Shown here piece by piece: positions 1-5,681 of a stretch of DNA of 5,681 nt; position 1 is the first letter of the stretch; every line of letters begins with the position of its first letter. The stretch is from Lentimicrobiaceae bacterium (GTDB taxonomy: Bacteria; Bacteroidota; Bacteroidia; Bacteroidales; Lentimicrobiaceae): assembly GCA_028697695.1 (NCBI GenBank), contig JAQVEI010000173.1, positions 1-5,681 of the forward strand, given 5' to 3'. The notes below the pieces were generated by a model. It was not told the DNA's origin and searched no databases. It worked only from the letters and a program-made list of their open reading frames with translations. The position numbers were made by a program, and so were the translations under genes.

Positions 1-2
1 GT

Positions 3-206
3 GCCGATGCCGTGGGAATGTCAACAGTGCCTGAAGCAATTGTAGCCCGCCATGCAGGTTTGCCGGTTTTTGCCGTTTCCGTAATTTCCGATCTGGGCGT
101 TGAGGGTAAAATCGTTGAGATATCTCATCAAATTGTAATTGAAGCTGCTGCAAAAGCAGAGCCTAAAATGACACATATTATACGCTCACTGATTGAATCC
201 ATTTAG
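3..206 (+). CDS. punA: Purine nucleoside phosphorylase, trimeric (PNP/MTAP) family, C-terminal 67 residues (5' end outside window)
   Basis: The enzyme is a cytosolic purine-salvage protein that cleaves purine (deoxy)nucleosides with phosphate to give free base and (deoxy)ribose 1-phosphate. The reading frame is open from the window edge and begins with ADAVGMSTVPEAIVARHAGL, the family's hallmark segment, whose Met-Ser-Thr corresponds to human PNP Met219-Ser220-Thr221 (ribose and phosphate contacts). Aligned without gaps, the purine-contacting Asn243 of human PNP is an Asp here (codon 90-92, in SVISDLG). The His in ISHQIV (codon 126-128) matches the ribose-contacting His257. It ends at TAG (204-206), and the length after the motif is normal, so only the front is cut off by the window. 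The next gene starts 37 bases later on the same strand, so co-transcription is likely. The family call is firm; the preferred base and the symbol are inferred. An MTAP relative is the main alternative. Confidence 0.93.
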   Translation, partial: ADAVGMSTVPEAIVARHAGLPVFAVSVISDLGVEGKIVEISHQIVIEAAAKAEPKMTHIIRSLIESI

Positions 207-243
207 TAAGAGCAAGTAACCTGAACCTGGCTTAATTCAAGGT

Positions 244-1452
244 ATGAATTCACTCATGCGCTTATGTTTGCGAGGATTGTCAGCAAGGCAAGCCAAAATA
301 ACATCTATTTTGGTGCTTCTACTTGCTGTACTGATGCATGCATGCCAGGGCCCTACAGAACCGGAGGACTCCGCATTAATTACATTACATTGTGAAGAGG
401 GCTGTAATTTTAAAGTTAAGGTGAGCCGGCTGGATACCAGCCTGATAGTGCCGCTGGATTCACTGATGCTAAAAACCGGCCAAACCGCGAAATTTGACAT
501 TCCCGTCAAGGAACCCGGCTTTTATTTGATTACCTATCCTGAATCCGGCCGAAGATTAGTGGTATTGCACCCCGGTGACAATCTGAAAGGAAAAATTACT
601 GCTCATTCCGGCATCATTTTCAGTGGAGGCGTAGAAAACGACTATTACCAGCAATTTGTATTTTTTCTTGATACGCTTCGGCTAAAAACCGACAGTTTAA
701 TTGCCGTGTTGGATGCAGCACGATATACCGGCAATTATGCGGAGCAGCTCAAATTTTTCGACAGCACCCTGTTGACATTCAGGCAGCAAGCCCGGACAAA
801 GGCCATTCAATATCTTCAGCAGCATCCGCAGGCGCTTTCTCAAATTTTGGTCATGAATGCATTGCCGGCACAACAGGCTTTGTTTATGGGCCTGGCTGAC
901 AGTAGCTGGTTTTATTACACCGACTCTACCCTGGGCGTATACTTCCCTGATAACGAGCATCGCCTCATGCATCATAACCGGGTGCAGCATCTACGGCAGC
1001 TTGCACGTGCAGAAAACCAGGCGAAAAAACAACTGCAGCAGGGCAGTTTCGCTCCTGAAATCAGCTTGCCCGACTTTTCAGACAGGATCAAAAGCTGGCA
1101 CAGCTTAAAGGGCAAGCCTGTTTTGCTTTACTTTTGGGCTCCCGTTGATGCACCCAGCAGACAAACCAATGCTAAACTGAAGCAAATTTTTGAAGACAAA
1201 AGTTTGCCATCCTTTAATGTATATGCCATAGCTTTTGATGAATTGCCAGATAGATGGAAAGCAGCCGTAAATCTGGATAAAATCTGGTGGACCAACGTAA
1301 TAGATACGCTGGGTGAGCGATCCCCGCTCCGCAGGCAGTACCTCATCAAGCGACTGCCGGTAATGATTCTGCTGGATGAGCAAGGCAGGATTAAGCAAAG
1401 GTTCCTATCAGCCGATGCCTTTAAAACTTACCTCGAAAATCAAAGACAGTAA
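244..1452 (+). CDS. Predicted lipoprotein with TlpA-like thioredoxin domain lacking the CXXC active site
   Basis: This 402-residue protein has a basic N-terminus, a hydrophobic stretch at residues 21-31 and a cysteine at 34 (MHAC), a relaxed lipobox, so it is probably a lipid-anchored envelope protein. Residues about 43-125 are predicted beta-rich and resemble the N-terminal domain (DUF4369-like) of Bacteroidetes TlpA proteins. Residues about 130-260 are mostly helical. Residues about 266-400 are a thioredoxin fold: APEISLPDF entry, KGKPVLLYFWA strand, and a RLPVMILLDEQGRI strand with the cis-proline at 372. Where active relatives have WAxWCxPC, this has W298-A299-P-V-D302-A-P-S305, so both catalytic cysteines are gone while the fold markers remain. 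The only other cysteines in the mature part are C50 and C54 (CEEGC). A redox-inactive binding or structural role is inferred. The start at 244 is not certain: Met5 (256) gives an equally good signal peptide, and neither has a clear ribosome binding site. Confidence 0.85.
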   Translation: MNSLMRLCLRGLSARQAKITSILVLLLAVLMHACQGPTEPEDSALITLHCEEGCNFKVKVSRLDTSLIVPLDSLMLKTGQTAKFDIPVKEPGFYLITYPESGRRLVVLHPGDNLKGKITAHSGIIFSGGVENDYYQQFVFFLDTLRLKTDSLIAVLDAARYTGNYAEQLKFFDSTLLTFRQQARTKAIQYLQQHPQALSQILVMNALPAQQALFMGLADSSWFYYTDSTLGVYFPDNEHRLMHHNRVQHLRQLARAENQAKKQLQQGSFAPEISLPDFSDRIKSWHSLKGKPVLLYFWAPVDAPSRQTNAKLKQIFEDKSLPSFNVYAIAFDELPDRWKAAVNLDKIWWTNVIDTLGERSPLRRQYLIKRLPVMILLDEQGRIKQRFLSADAFKTYLENQRQ

Positions 1453-1456
1453 AAGA

Positions 1457-1488
1457 CTACCTGAAAAATAGTGGTATTTTTTTTGTAG
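1457..1488 (+). terminator. Possible weak AT-rich hairpin terminator
   Basis: Just after the lipoprotein stop codon there is an imperfect inverted repeat. CTAC (1457-1460) pairs with GTAG (1485-1488) and AAAAATA (1464-1470) with TATTTTT (1475-1481), around a GTGG loop, with a run of eight T on the descending arm. The stem is almost all A-T and the T-run lies inside it rather than after it, so it is a poor match to a standard Rho-independent terminator. It directly adjoins the candidate promoter of the next gene. Confidence 0.22.
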
Positions 1489-1493
1489 GTTTG
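1486..1493 (+). promoter_or_regulatory. Candidate Bacteroidetes-type promoter (-7 box) for the lpxH-ppx unit
   Basis: TAGGTTTG matches the Bacteroidetes primary sigma -7 consensus TAnnTTTG at every fixed position. A -33 element is weak: CTG at 1461-1463, 22 bases upstream, fits TTG at two of three positions. Transcription would begin near 1499-1501, giving a leader of about 15 bases before the TTG start codon at 1516. The site lies in the 63-base gap between the lipoprotein and lpxH, where a promoter would be expected. It is predicted from sequence pattern only. Confidence 0.45.
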
Positions 1494-1515
1494 ACCCACA
1501 TAAAACTCAACGAAT

Positions 1516-2319
1516 TTGAAAATATACTTTGCTTCCGACTTTCATCTGGGGATACCTGATCATGCTTCGAGTTTAAGACGGGAAAAGCTACTGGCAAAAT
1601 GGCTGGATGAGATTAAAGCCGATGCCACTGAGATTTTTCTGATGGGCGATGTGTTCGACTTTTGGTTCGAATACAAAACTGTGGTGCCCCGTGGTTTTAC
1701 ACGCTTTTTTGGCAAACTGGCCGAGCTCACCGATCAGGGCATTCCCATTCATCTGTTCAGAGGCAATCATGACATCTGGGCCTTCGATTATTTTGCGCAG
1801 GAAATTGGAGTAGAGCTGGAACGGGAATTCAGGATAAGGGAGTGGAACGGAAAGAAGTTTTTTCTTTCCCATGGCGATGGACTGGGTCCGGGTGACCATG
1901 GATACAAACTGTTAAAAAGAGTATTCGAGTTTAAACCCAACCAATGGCTGTTCAGATGGCTGCATCCCGATATCGGCACCCGGCTGGCACTTTATTTCTC
2001 ACGCCGGAGCCGTTATGCCAACGAAGCCCGCGATGCATATGCAGAGCAGCACAGTGGTATCGACCTGACCAAAGAACGCCTGTTTACCTTCGCACAAAAA
2101 ACATTGGAAGAACAACCGGACATCAACTATTTTATTTTTGGACACCGGCATGTACCTGCCGACATTAAACTGAATGAAACTTCCAGGTTTATAAATCTTG
2201 GTGACTGGATAACCAATTTCAGCTATGCTGTATTTGACGGCAATGATTTAACAATGATGACGTATAGAAATGGATGCGCTGAACCAATTAAGGAAACAGT
2301 AACAAACACCTTAAAATAA
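1516..2319 (+). CDS. lpxH: UDP-2,3-diacylglucosamine diphosphatase, LpxH-like metallophosphoesterase
   Basis: LpxH hydrolyses UDP-2,3-diacylglucosamine to lipid X and UMP at the cytoplasmic face of the inner membrane, in lipid A synthesis between LpxD and LpxB. The 267-residue protein has all calcineurin-type metal-site motifs in order: SDFHLG (D8, H10), GDVFDFW (D45), RGNHD (N84), SHGD (H119) and GHRH (H210, H212). After SHGD, D127 and Y130 fall at the same spacing as E. coli LpxH D122 and Y125, which favours LpxH over a generic phosphoesterase. Where E. coli LpxH has GNRD, this has GNHD (His85), so the substrate-contacting Arg80 is missing. It is slightly longer than the roughly 240-residue E. 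coli enzyme. The start is TTG at 1516: an in-frame TAA at 1501-1503 leaves no upstream ATG, and translation from TTG gives the family's usual MKIYFASDFHLG opening. The Ppx/GppA gene follows after 7 bases, implying one operon. An LpxH2-like paralogue of unknown substrate remains possible. Confidence 0.85.
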   Translation: MKIYFASDFHLGIPDHASSLRREKLLAKWLDEIKADATEIFLMGDVFDFWFEYKTVVPRGFTRFFGKLAELTDQGIPIHLFRGNHDIWAFDYFAQEIGVELEREFRIREWNGKKFFLSHGDGLGPGDHGYKLLKRVFEFKPNQWLFRWLHPDIGTRLALYFSRRSRYANEARDAYAEQHSGIDLTKERLFTFAQKTLEEQPDINYFIFGHRHVPADIKLNETSRFINLGDWITNFSYAVFDGNDLTMMTYRNGCAEPIKETVTNTLK

Positions 2320-2326
2320 TGGCAGT

Positions 2327-3217
2327 ATGCTTTTATCCGCAATCGACATAGGAACCAACGCAGTCCGCCTCTTATTTGCCAATGTTTTCAACAGTAAATC
2401 GGGCATAGTTTCGGAAAAAGCCACATTGTTGCGTATTCCTTTACGTCTTGGGCTTGATGTTTTTAACAGTGGAAAGATAAGTGATAAAAAAGCAGATGAC
2501 CTTGTAAAAACCATGCTTGCCTTCAAGTTGTTGATTGAAGTTTACAACCCACAGGCTTATCGTGTTGCTGCAACATCAGCCATGCGCGAGGCCTCAAACA
2601 AGGAAGATATTATAGCGAGGGTTAAAGCGGAAACCGGTCTCAATATTCACATCATCAATGGCATTCAGGAAGCAAACATCATTAGTTCACTAAGCAAGGT
2701 ATATGTAAACCGCGATTTCAACAAAACTTTATACATTGACGTTGGGGGTGGCTCCACCGAACTTTCCATTATAGAGAAAGACGAGCTTATCGCTTCCGGA
2801 TCGTTTAAGATAGGCACCCTGCGCTTGCTGGCCAACAAAGTGGAAAAGAGCGAATGGGAAAGAATGCGACGCTGGCTTCAGGAATTTAAAAGCGATTTTG
2901 GCCGGATGAATTGTATAGGTTCGGGAGGCAATATCAATAAGCTCACCAAACTTTACGGCCACAGCTCAAACAACCGCATTGGGTTCGATGAACTGGTAGG
3001 AGCACAAAAGCAACTTAAAGCTATGCCGCTGAAAGAGCGTATTGAATCGATGGGACTGCGCCCTGATCGCGCTGATGTAATTGTTCCTGCCTCCCGCATA
3101 TTTATCCGCATACTCAAATGGACAGGTATTGGAGAGGTCATTACACCACGCCTGGGACTGGCTGACGGACTGGTACTGTCGCTCTACAAGGAACTTACTG
3201 CCACATCTCAGGATTAA
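2327..3217 (+). CDS. Ppx/GppA family phosphatase, short form (exopolyphosphatase-like)
   Basis: Members of this ASKHA-fold family remove terminal phosphate from inorganic polyphosphate (Ppx) or convert pppGpp to ppGpp (GppA) in the cytosol. The 296-residue protein shows the phosphate-1 motif AIDIGTNAVRLL (residues 5-16), RVAATSAMREASN (79-91), the catalytic-Glu region NGIQEAN (E115), the phosphate-2 motif DVGGGSTEL (138-146), GSGGN (198-202) and the closing RPDRADVIVPA (245-255) and RLGLADGL (275-282) segments. It stops at the end of the two-lobe core, so it lacks the C-terminal HD-like domain of the roughly 500-residue E. coli enzymes and matches the short Ppx class. The family call is firm. 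Polyphosphate versus pppGpp cannot be settled from sequence, and no polyphosphate kinase gene is in the window, so I give no symbol. The start ATG lies 7 bases after the lpxH stop, so translational coupling is likely. An ATG overlapping the lpxH stop (2319) is in another frame. Confidence 0.9.
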   Translation: MLLSAIDIGTNAVRLLFANVFNSKSGIVSEKATLLRIPLRLGLDVFNSGKISDKKADDLVKTMLAFKLLIEVYNPQAYRVAATSAMREASNKEDIIARVKAETGLNIHIINGIQEANIISSLSKVYVNRDFNKTLYIDVGGGSTELSIIEKDELIASGSFKIGTLRLLANKVEKSEWERMRRWLQEFKSDFGRMNCIGSGGNINKLTKLYGHSSNNRIGFDELVGAQKQLKAMPLKERIESMGLRPDRADVIVPASRIFIRILKWTGIGEVITPRLGLADGLVLSLYKELTATSQD

Positions 3218-3296
3218 CACGCCGGCACAACAGCGTTTTTGAGCCTTGCTGCTAAAGCATGAGGTTTGCATACAATATGGATATTTTTCCGAAATT

Positions 3297-3304
3297 TGTA
3301 TTTG
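3297..3304 (+). promoter_or_regulatory. Possible Bacteroidetes-type -7 box upstream of the membrane-protein gene
   Basis: TGTATTTG, followed by CA, differs from the consensus TAnnTTTG at one position. It lies 23 bases before the ATG at 3328, almost the same distance as the better -7 box before lpxH (22 bases). I see no good -33 element at 19-22 bases upstream. The 110-base gap (3218-3327) holding it is the longest in the window, is A/T-rich in its second half, and shows no gene of its own. Confidence 0.3.
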
Positions 3305-3327
3305 CATAAAATAAAAATCAGCCTCTC

Positions 3328-3804
3328 ATGCCTGAGCCATTTAAATGGACAGATAGATTTAAACCAGCCGTTCCCCGGCGGGTGTTGTGCTTTATTGGTG
3401 CGGCATTATGGGCCTTTGCAGCGTATCGCGTATTAAAAATACCCGTTACGGCCATTCAAGAAACCGATGTTCCGGCGTGGATAATCGCGATTTCAGGCTT
3501 GCTGGGATTCTATATTTTTTATAGCCTTGTTTTTAAAAGAGTTATTCGCCGCAATGTTCAACGTATTTATGCCATTAAAAGCGAAAAACCTTGTATTTTT
3601 GCATTTATAGGATGGAAAACTTATCTAATCATTTTTTTTATGATTGGATTAAGCATCCTCATCGAAAAATTTAAGTTAATGCCTGCCTGGATAGAAGGCA
3701 TCTTTTTTATTTCGTTGGGTGGTTCGCTGTTATTATCGGCTTTGATCCTACTTCGGACGGGCATTTCTTTAAATAGACTGAAAGAAGAAGATTCTTCGGA
3801 ATAA
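3328..3804 (+). CDS. Conserved-looking membrane protein of unknown function, four predicted helices
   Basis: I do not recognise a named family. The 158-residue product has four hydrophobic segments at about residues 17-35, 50-69, 97-113 and 121-143, so it is probably an inner-membrane protein. Both ends should lie in the cytoplasm: the N-terminus is positive (KWTDRFKPAVPRR), the loop between helices 2 and 3 is strongly basic (KRVIRRNVQR, residues 70-79), and the tail is charged (KEEDSSE). The most distinctive stretch is PCIFAFIGWKTYLIIFFMIG (88-107), leading from the basic loop into helix 3. There is no signal peptide cleavage site, enzyme motif or metal-ligand cluster. Codon use looks like its neighbours. 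The HD-hydrolase gene begins 28 bases downstream, so the two are probably co-transcribed. The start ATG at 3328 has no Shine-Dalgarno sequence, as is common in this phylum. Confidence 0.8.
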   Translation: MPEPFKWTDRFKPAVPRRVLCFIGAALWAFAAYRVLKIPVTAIQETDVPAWIIAISGLLGFYIFYSLVFKRVIRRNVQRIYAIKSEKPCIFAFIGWKTYLIIFFMIGLSILIEKFKLMPAWIEGIFFISLGGSLLLSALILLRTGISLNRLKEEDSSE

Positions 3805-3832
3805 GCATAACCCTTACCTAATCTTTCCTCAA

Positions 3833-4393
3833 ATGTTACTTAGCAGACAAGAAGCGATAAATTTACTCCGGAAGTATATTTCCAATGAGCGAACCATAGC
3901 GCATGCGCTGGCCTCGGAAGCCGTAATGCGGGCATTGGCACAGCGATTGGGCCGTGATGTTGAAAAATGGGGTCAGGCCGGTTTATTGCATGACCTGGAT
4001 TCAGAAATTACGGCTTCAGAGCCGCACCGGCATGGGCTGGAAACGCGCCGCATACTGTTGGAGCTGAATCTGGACGCTGACCTGGTGGAGGCCATCGTTA
4101 TGCACAATGAACTCGCCTCTGGCAAACCCAGAGAAAATGAATTTCAACATGCCCTGGCTGCAGGTGAAACCATTACCGGGCTAATTACTGCCACTGCCCT
4201 GGTTTATCCCGATAAAAAAGTTGCCTCAGTTAAGCCCAAATCAGTGGTAAAACGTATGAAAGAGAAAGCTTTCGCGGCCTCGGTGAACCGGGAAACCATT
4301 ATGGAATGCACCAGGCTGGGTATTGATATTAATGAATTTGCTGCCCTGGCCATTGCTGCCATGGCCGGTATTGGCGAGCAGCTTGGCCTTTAA
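3833..4393 (+). CDS. Stand-alone HD-domain (HDIG-type) predicted phosphohydrolase
   Basis: HD-domain proteins are metal-dependent phosphohydrolases, often acting on nucleotides; the substrate here is unknown. The 186-residue protein carries the expected ligands in order: H24 (TIAHALASEA), the H53-D54 doublet (AGLLHDLDSE), H65/H67 (EPHRHGLET) and H91 (EAIVMHNE). At the final ligand position, where many HD hydrolases have Asp (as in ACDELTGLI), it has AGETITGLI, with Glu112. Residues 113-186 continue the small-HD-protein pattern, with VKPKSVVKRMKEKAFAASVNRE (residues 133-154, split here as VKPKSVVKRMK and EKAFAASVNRE) and a helical C-terminus. No membrane segment or extra domain is present, so it should be cytosolic. 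It lies 28 bases after the four-helix membrane protein and probably shares its transcript. It ends 31 bases from the convergent TolC gene. That short gap (4394-4424) shows no clear terminator hairpin. The start ATG gives a complete domain. Confidence 0.88.
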   Translation: MLLSRQEAINLLRKYISNERTIAHALASEAVMRALAQRLGRDVEKWGQAGLLHDLDSEITASEPHRHGLETRRILLELNLDADLVEAIVMHNELASGKPRENEFQHALAAGETITGLITATALVYPDKKVASVKPKSVVKRMKEKAFAASVNRETIMECTRLGIDINEFAALAIAAMAGIGEQLGL

Positions 4394-4424
4394 ATTCTGA
4401 CTGGTACAGCTAAAATTGACCTCC

Positions 4425-5681
4425 TCACTCTACATCAGGAATATCAGTAAACCTGAATTCAAGGCGGTTGTTGGCAACGAAATCATATAAAGTAAGCTTC
4501 CGCAATTCAAAGAAACTGCGCCAATAAGTTGATAAAGTCTGAATGTAGCCCTGCTGTGCATTGTCTTTTTCGCTCTGAGCCAGATTTAGATCGATTATTC
4601 CGATTTTTCCTATCAAATAACGCTGTTTGGTCACCTCATATCTTTTCACAGCCACTGTGTCGCTTTTGGCGGCAATAATCAACTGGTTTTTCAACATATT
4701 AAACTGCATTACTTTAAGGAATACCTCCTGATCAAAGTCAATCATTTGCTGTTGCACTGCAGTGCGTTCCATTTCCATATCTGATTCGGCCAGCTTTATT
4801 TTACCCCGTGTAAGCCCCCAGTCGAGTATGGGAATTCTTAAACCCAGTATAACCCTTTGCTGGTCCTGAGGATTTTTGTAAGCCTCCTCCAGGCTGGCTG
4901 CACTTTGGGTTAAACCGTACATGGCGTATAGGTTGGCATTGAAACGGTTTTCTGTTCTTGCCTGATTTACTCTGCTTTCTGCTACCAGCACCCGGCGTTC
5001 GAAGGCCAGGGCATCAGCGCGGTTGTCGCGGGCTTCGGCAACGGCAAGCTGAGCGTCCACCACGGGAGCCTGTGGTACCGGGGGAGCAATCAGACGGATA
5101 TCTTCTGTATCGGGCAACCTGAGATAGGATTTTAAATTGAATGCCTTAACCTGAACATCAAGCAGGGCATTTTCAACGGCCGATTGCGCGTTGAGCAGGC
5201 TAAGCTCTATTTGAAGCAGCTCATTCTCAGCTATGGTTCCAATATTGAAACGCCCACGGGCAATCTGATAGAGTGTATCGTTATTGGAAAGGTTAAACTG
5301 TTGAATTTTTAACCTTATCTGTGCATCAAGTAAATTAAAAAACAGGTTGGAAGCTGTAATATTTACCTGCTCCACATCTTCCAGATAGCGTCGTTCGGCC
5401 TCATTGTACCGCATGGGTTCAATTTTTTTTGCCCATCTAAAGGGATTGTAATTGAACAGGGGTTGATTGATGCCAATGTTCAGCGGAGCAGATAAATAAG
5501 AGGTAACCACGCTATCGCTGAATAAATCCACCCGTTGCAGGTCGGAATTCACAAACACCTGCCCGCCGGTAAGTCCAATATTTTTTGACAGGGAGAGGCC
5601 TGCTGAATAATTTGCCAGGTTTCGCTCATAAAAGAAGTCTCCTTCCGGTGTGGTAATTTTTTCAATGCTCCGGCTCAGGCT
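4425..5681 (-). CDS. TolC family outer-membrane efflux protein, 5' end outside window
   Basis: TolC-type proteins form trimeric outer-membrane and periplasmic channels for RND, ABC or MFS exporters. The visible part is 418 residues, open to the window edge; I translated 41 residues upstream of the GTG at 5558, and they continue the family pattern (FFYERNLANYSAGLSLSKNIG, LTGGQVFVNSDLQ), so that GTG is not the start. Counting from the edge, the fragment has GINQPLFNYNPFRWAKKIEP (70-89), a long helical region, and the two internal OEP repeats: GRFNIGTIAENELLQIELS (143-161) and KQRYLIGKIGIIDLNLAQS (352-370). IPILDWGLTRGKIKLAES (283-300) opens the second half and ELRKLTLYDF (392-401) lies near the end, both typical of Bacteroidetes members. 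The signal peptide and about the first 50-100 residues are missing from the window. Partner adaptor and pump genes, if linked, would lie off either end. The gene is convergent with the HD gene. Confidence 0.92.
   Translation of the reverse strand, partial: SLSRSIEKITTPEGDFFYERNLANYSAGLSLSKNIGLTGGQVFVNSDLQRVDLFSDSVVTSYLSAPLNIGINQPLFNYNPFRWAKKIEPMRYNEAERRYLEDVEQVNITASNLFFNLLDAQIRLKIQQFNLSNNDTLYQIARGRFNIGTIAENELLQIELSLLNAQSAVENALLDVQVKAFNLKSYLRLPDTEDIRLIAPPVPQAPVVDAQLAVAEARDNRADALAFERRVLVAESRVNQARTENRFNANLYAMYGLTQSAASLEEAYKNPQDQQRVILGLRIPILDWGLTRGKIKLAESDMEMERTAVQQQMIDFDQEVFLKVMQFNMLKNQLIIAAKSDTVAVKRYEVTKQRYLIGKIGIIDLNLAQSEKDNAQQGYIQTLSTYWRSFFELRKLTLYDFVANNRLEFRFTDIPDVE

Noticed and set aside
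334..343. Palindrome ATGCATGCAT as an operator-like site
   Set aside because: It lies within the signal-peptide codons (LMHAC) as a simple GCAT repeat, with no second copy or promoter nearby.
2319..2321. ATG overlapping the lpxH stop codon as a possible start of the next gene
   Set aside because: It is not in the Ppx/GppA frame. The ATG at 2327 gives the family's normal N-terminus.
3244..3264. Small hairpin CCT-TGCT / AGCA-AGG after the Ppx/GppA gene as a terminator
   Set aside because: The stem is short with a two-base bulge, and only three T follow it. It could arise by chance.
2966..3307. 113-codon minus-strand open frame opposite the Ppx/GppA gene and the gap after it
   Set aside because: Most of it is the antisense of a well-supported gene. 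Its translation shows no recognisable motif, and it lacks a convincing start context.
5556..5558. GTG as the start of the TolC gene
   Set aside because: The frame stays open upstream to the window edge with family-consistent sequence, and no signal peptide follows this codon.
1..5681. A novel multi-gene defence, mobile or biosynthetic system
   Set aside because: Six of seven genes fall in known families that are common in chromosomes. There are no repeats, transposases, integrases or sharp composition changes.

Overview
The window holds ordinary chromosomal genes of a Bacteroidota (Bacteroidetes) bacterium. Four things point there: a TlpA-type thioredoxin-fold lipoprotein, a TolC protein whose motifs (NPFRWAKKIEP near its front, ELRKLTLYDF near its end) are typical of that phylum, almost no Shine-Dalgarno sequences, and a -7 box matching the phylum's TAnnTTTG promoter consensus. 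Base composition looks even across the window. I see no mobile element, tRNA, rRNA or CRISPR array, and no gap between genes longer than about 110 bases.

Left part (1-1452, + strand): the 3' end of a trimeric-type purine nucleoside phosphorylase gene, then 37 bases later a 402-residue predicted lipoprotein. The lipoprotein has a thioredoxin (TlpA-like) domain in which both cysteines of the CXXC active site are replaced. Centre (1516-3217, + strand): an LpxH-like UDP-2,3-diacylglucosamine hydrolase (lipid A synthesis) that must start at TTG and has a candidate promoter just upstream, then after 7 bases a short Ppx/GppA phosphatase. Right-centre (3328-4393, + strand): a four-helix inner-membrane protein of unknown function and a stand-alone HD-domain hydrolase, 28 bases apart and probably co-transcribed. 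Right end (4425-5681, - strand): a TolC-family outer-membrane efflux protein, convergent with the HD gene, its 5' end beyond the window.

The genes do not form one pathway. Themes are cell-envelope biogenesis (LpxH, lipoprotein, TolC, membrane protein) and nucleotide/phosphate metabolism (PNP, Ppx/GppA, HD hydrolase). I did not find a convincing new multi-gene system. The best leads are residue-level departures from family norms: a redox-dead thioredoxin site with a separate CX3C pair, an Asp at the purine-specificity position of the PNP, and a His in place of the LpxH-specific Arg.
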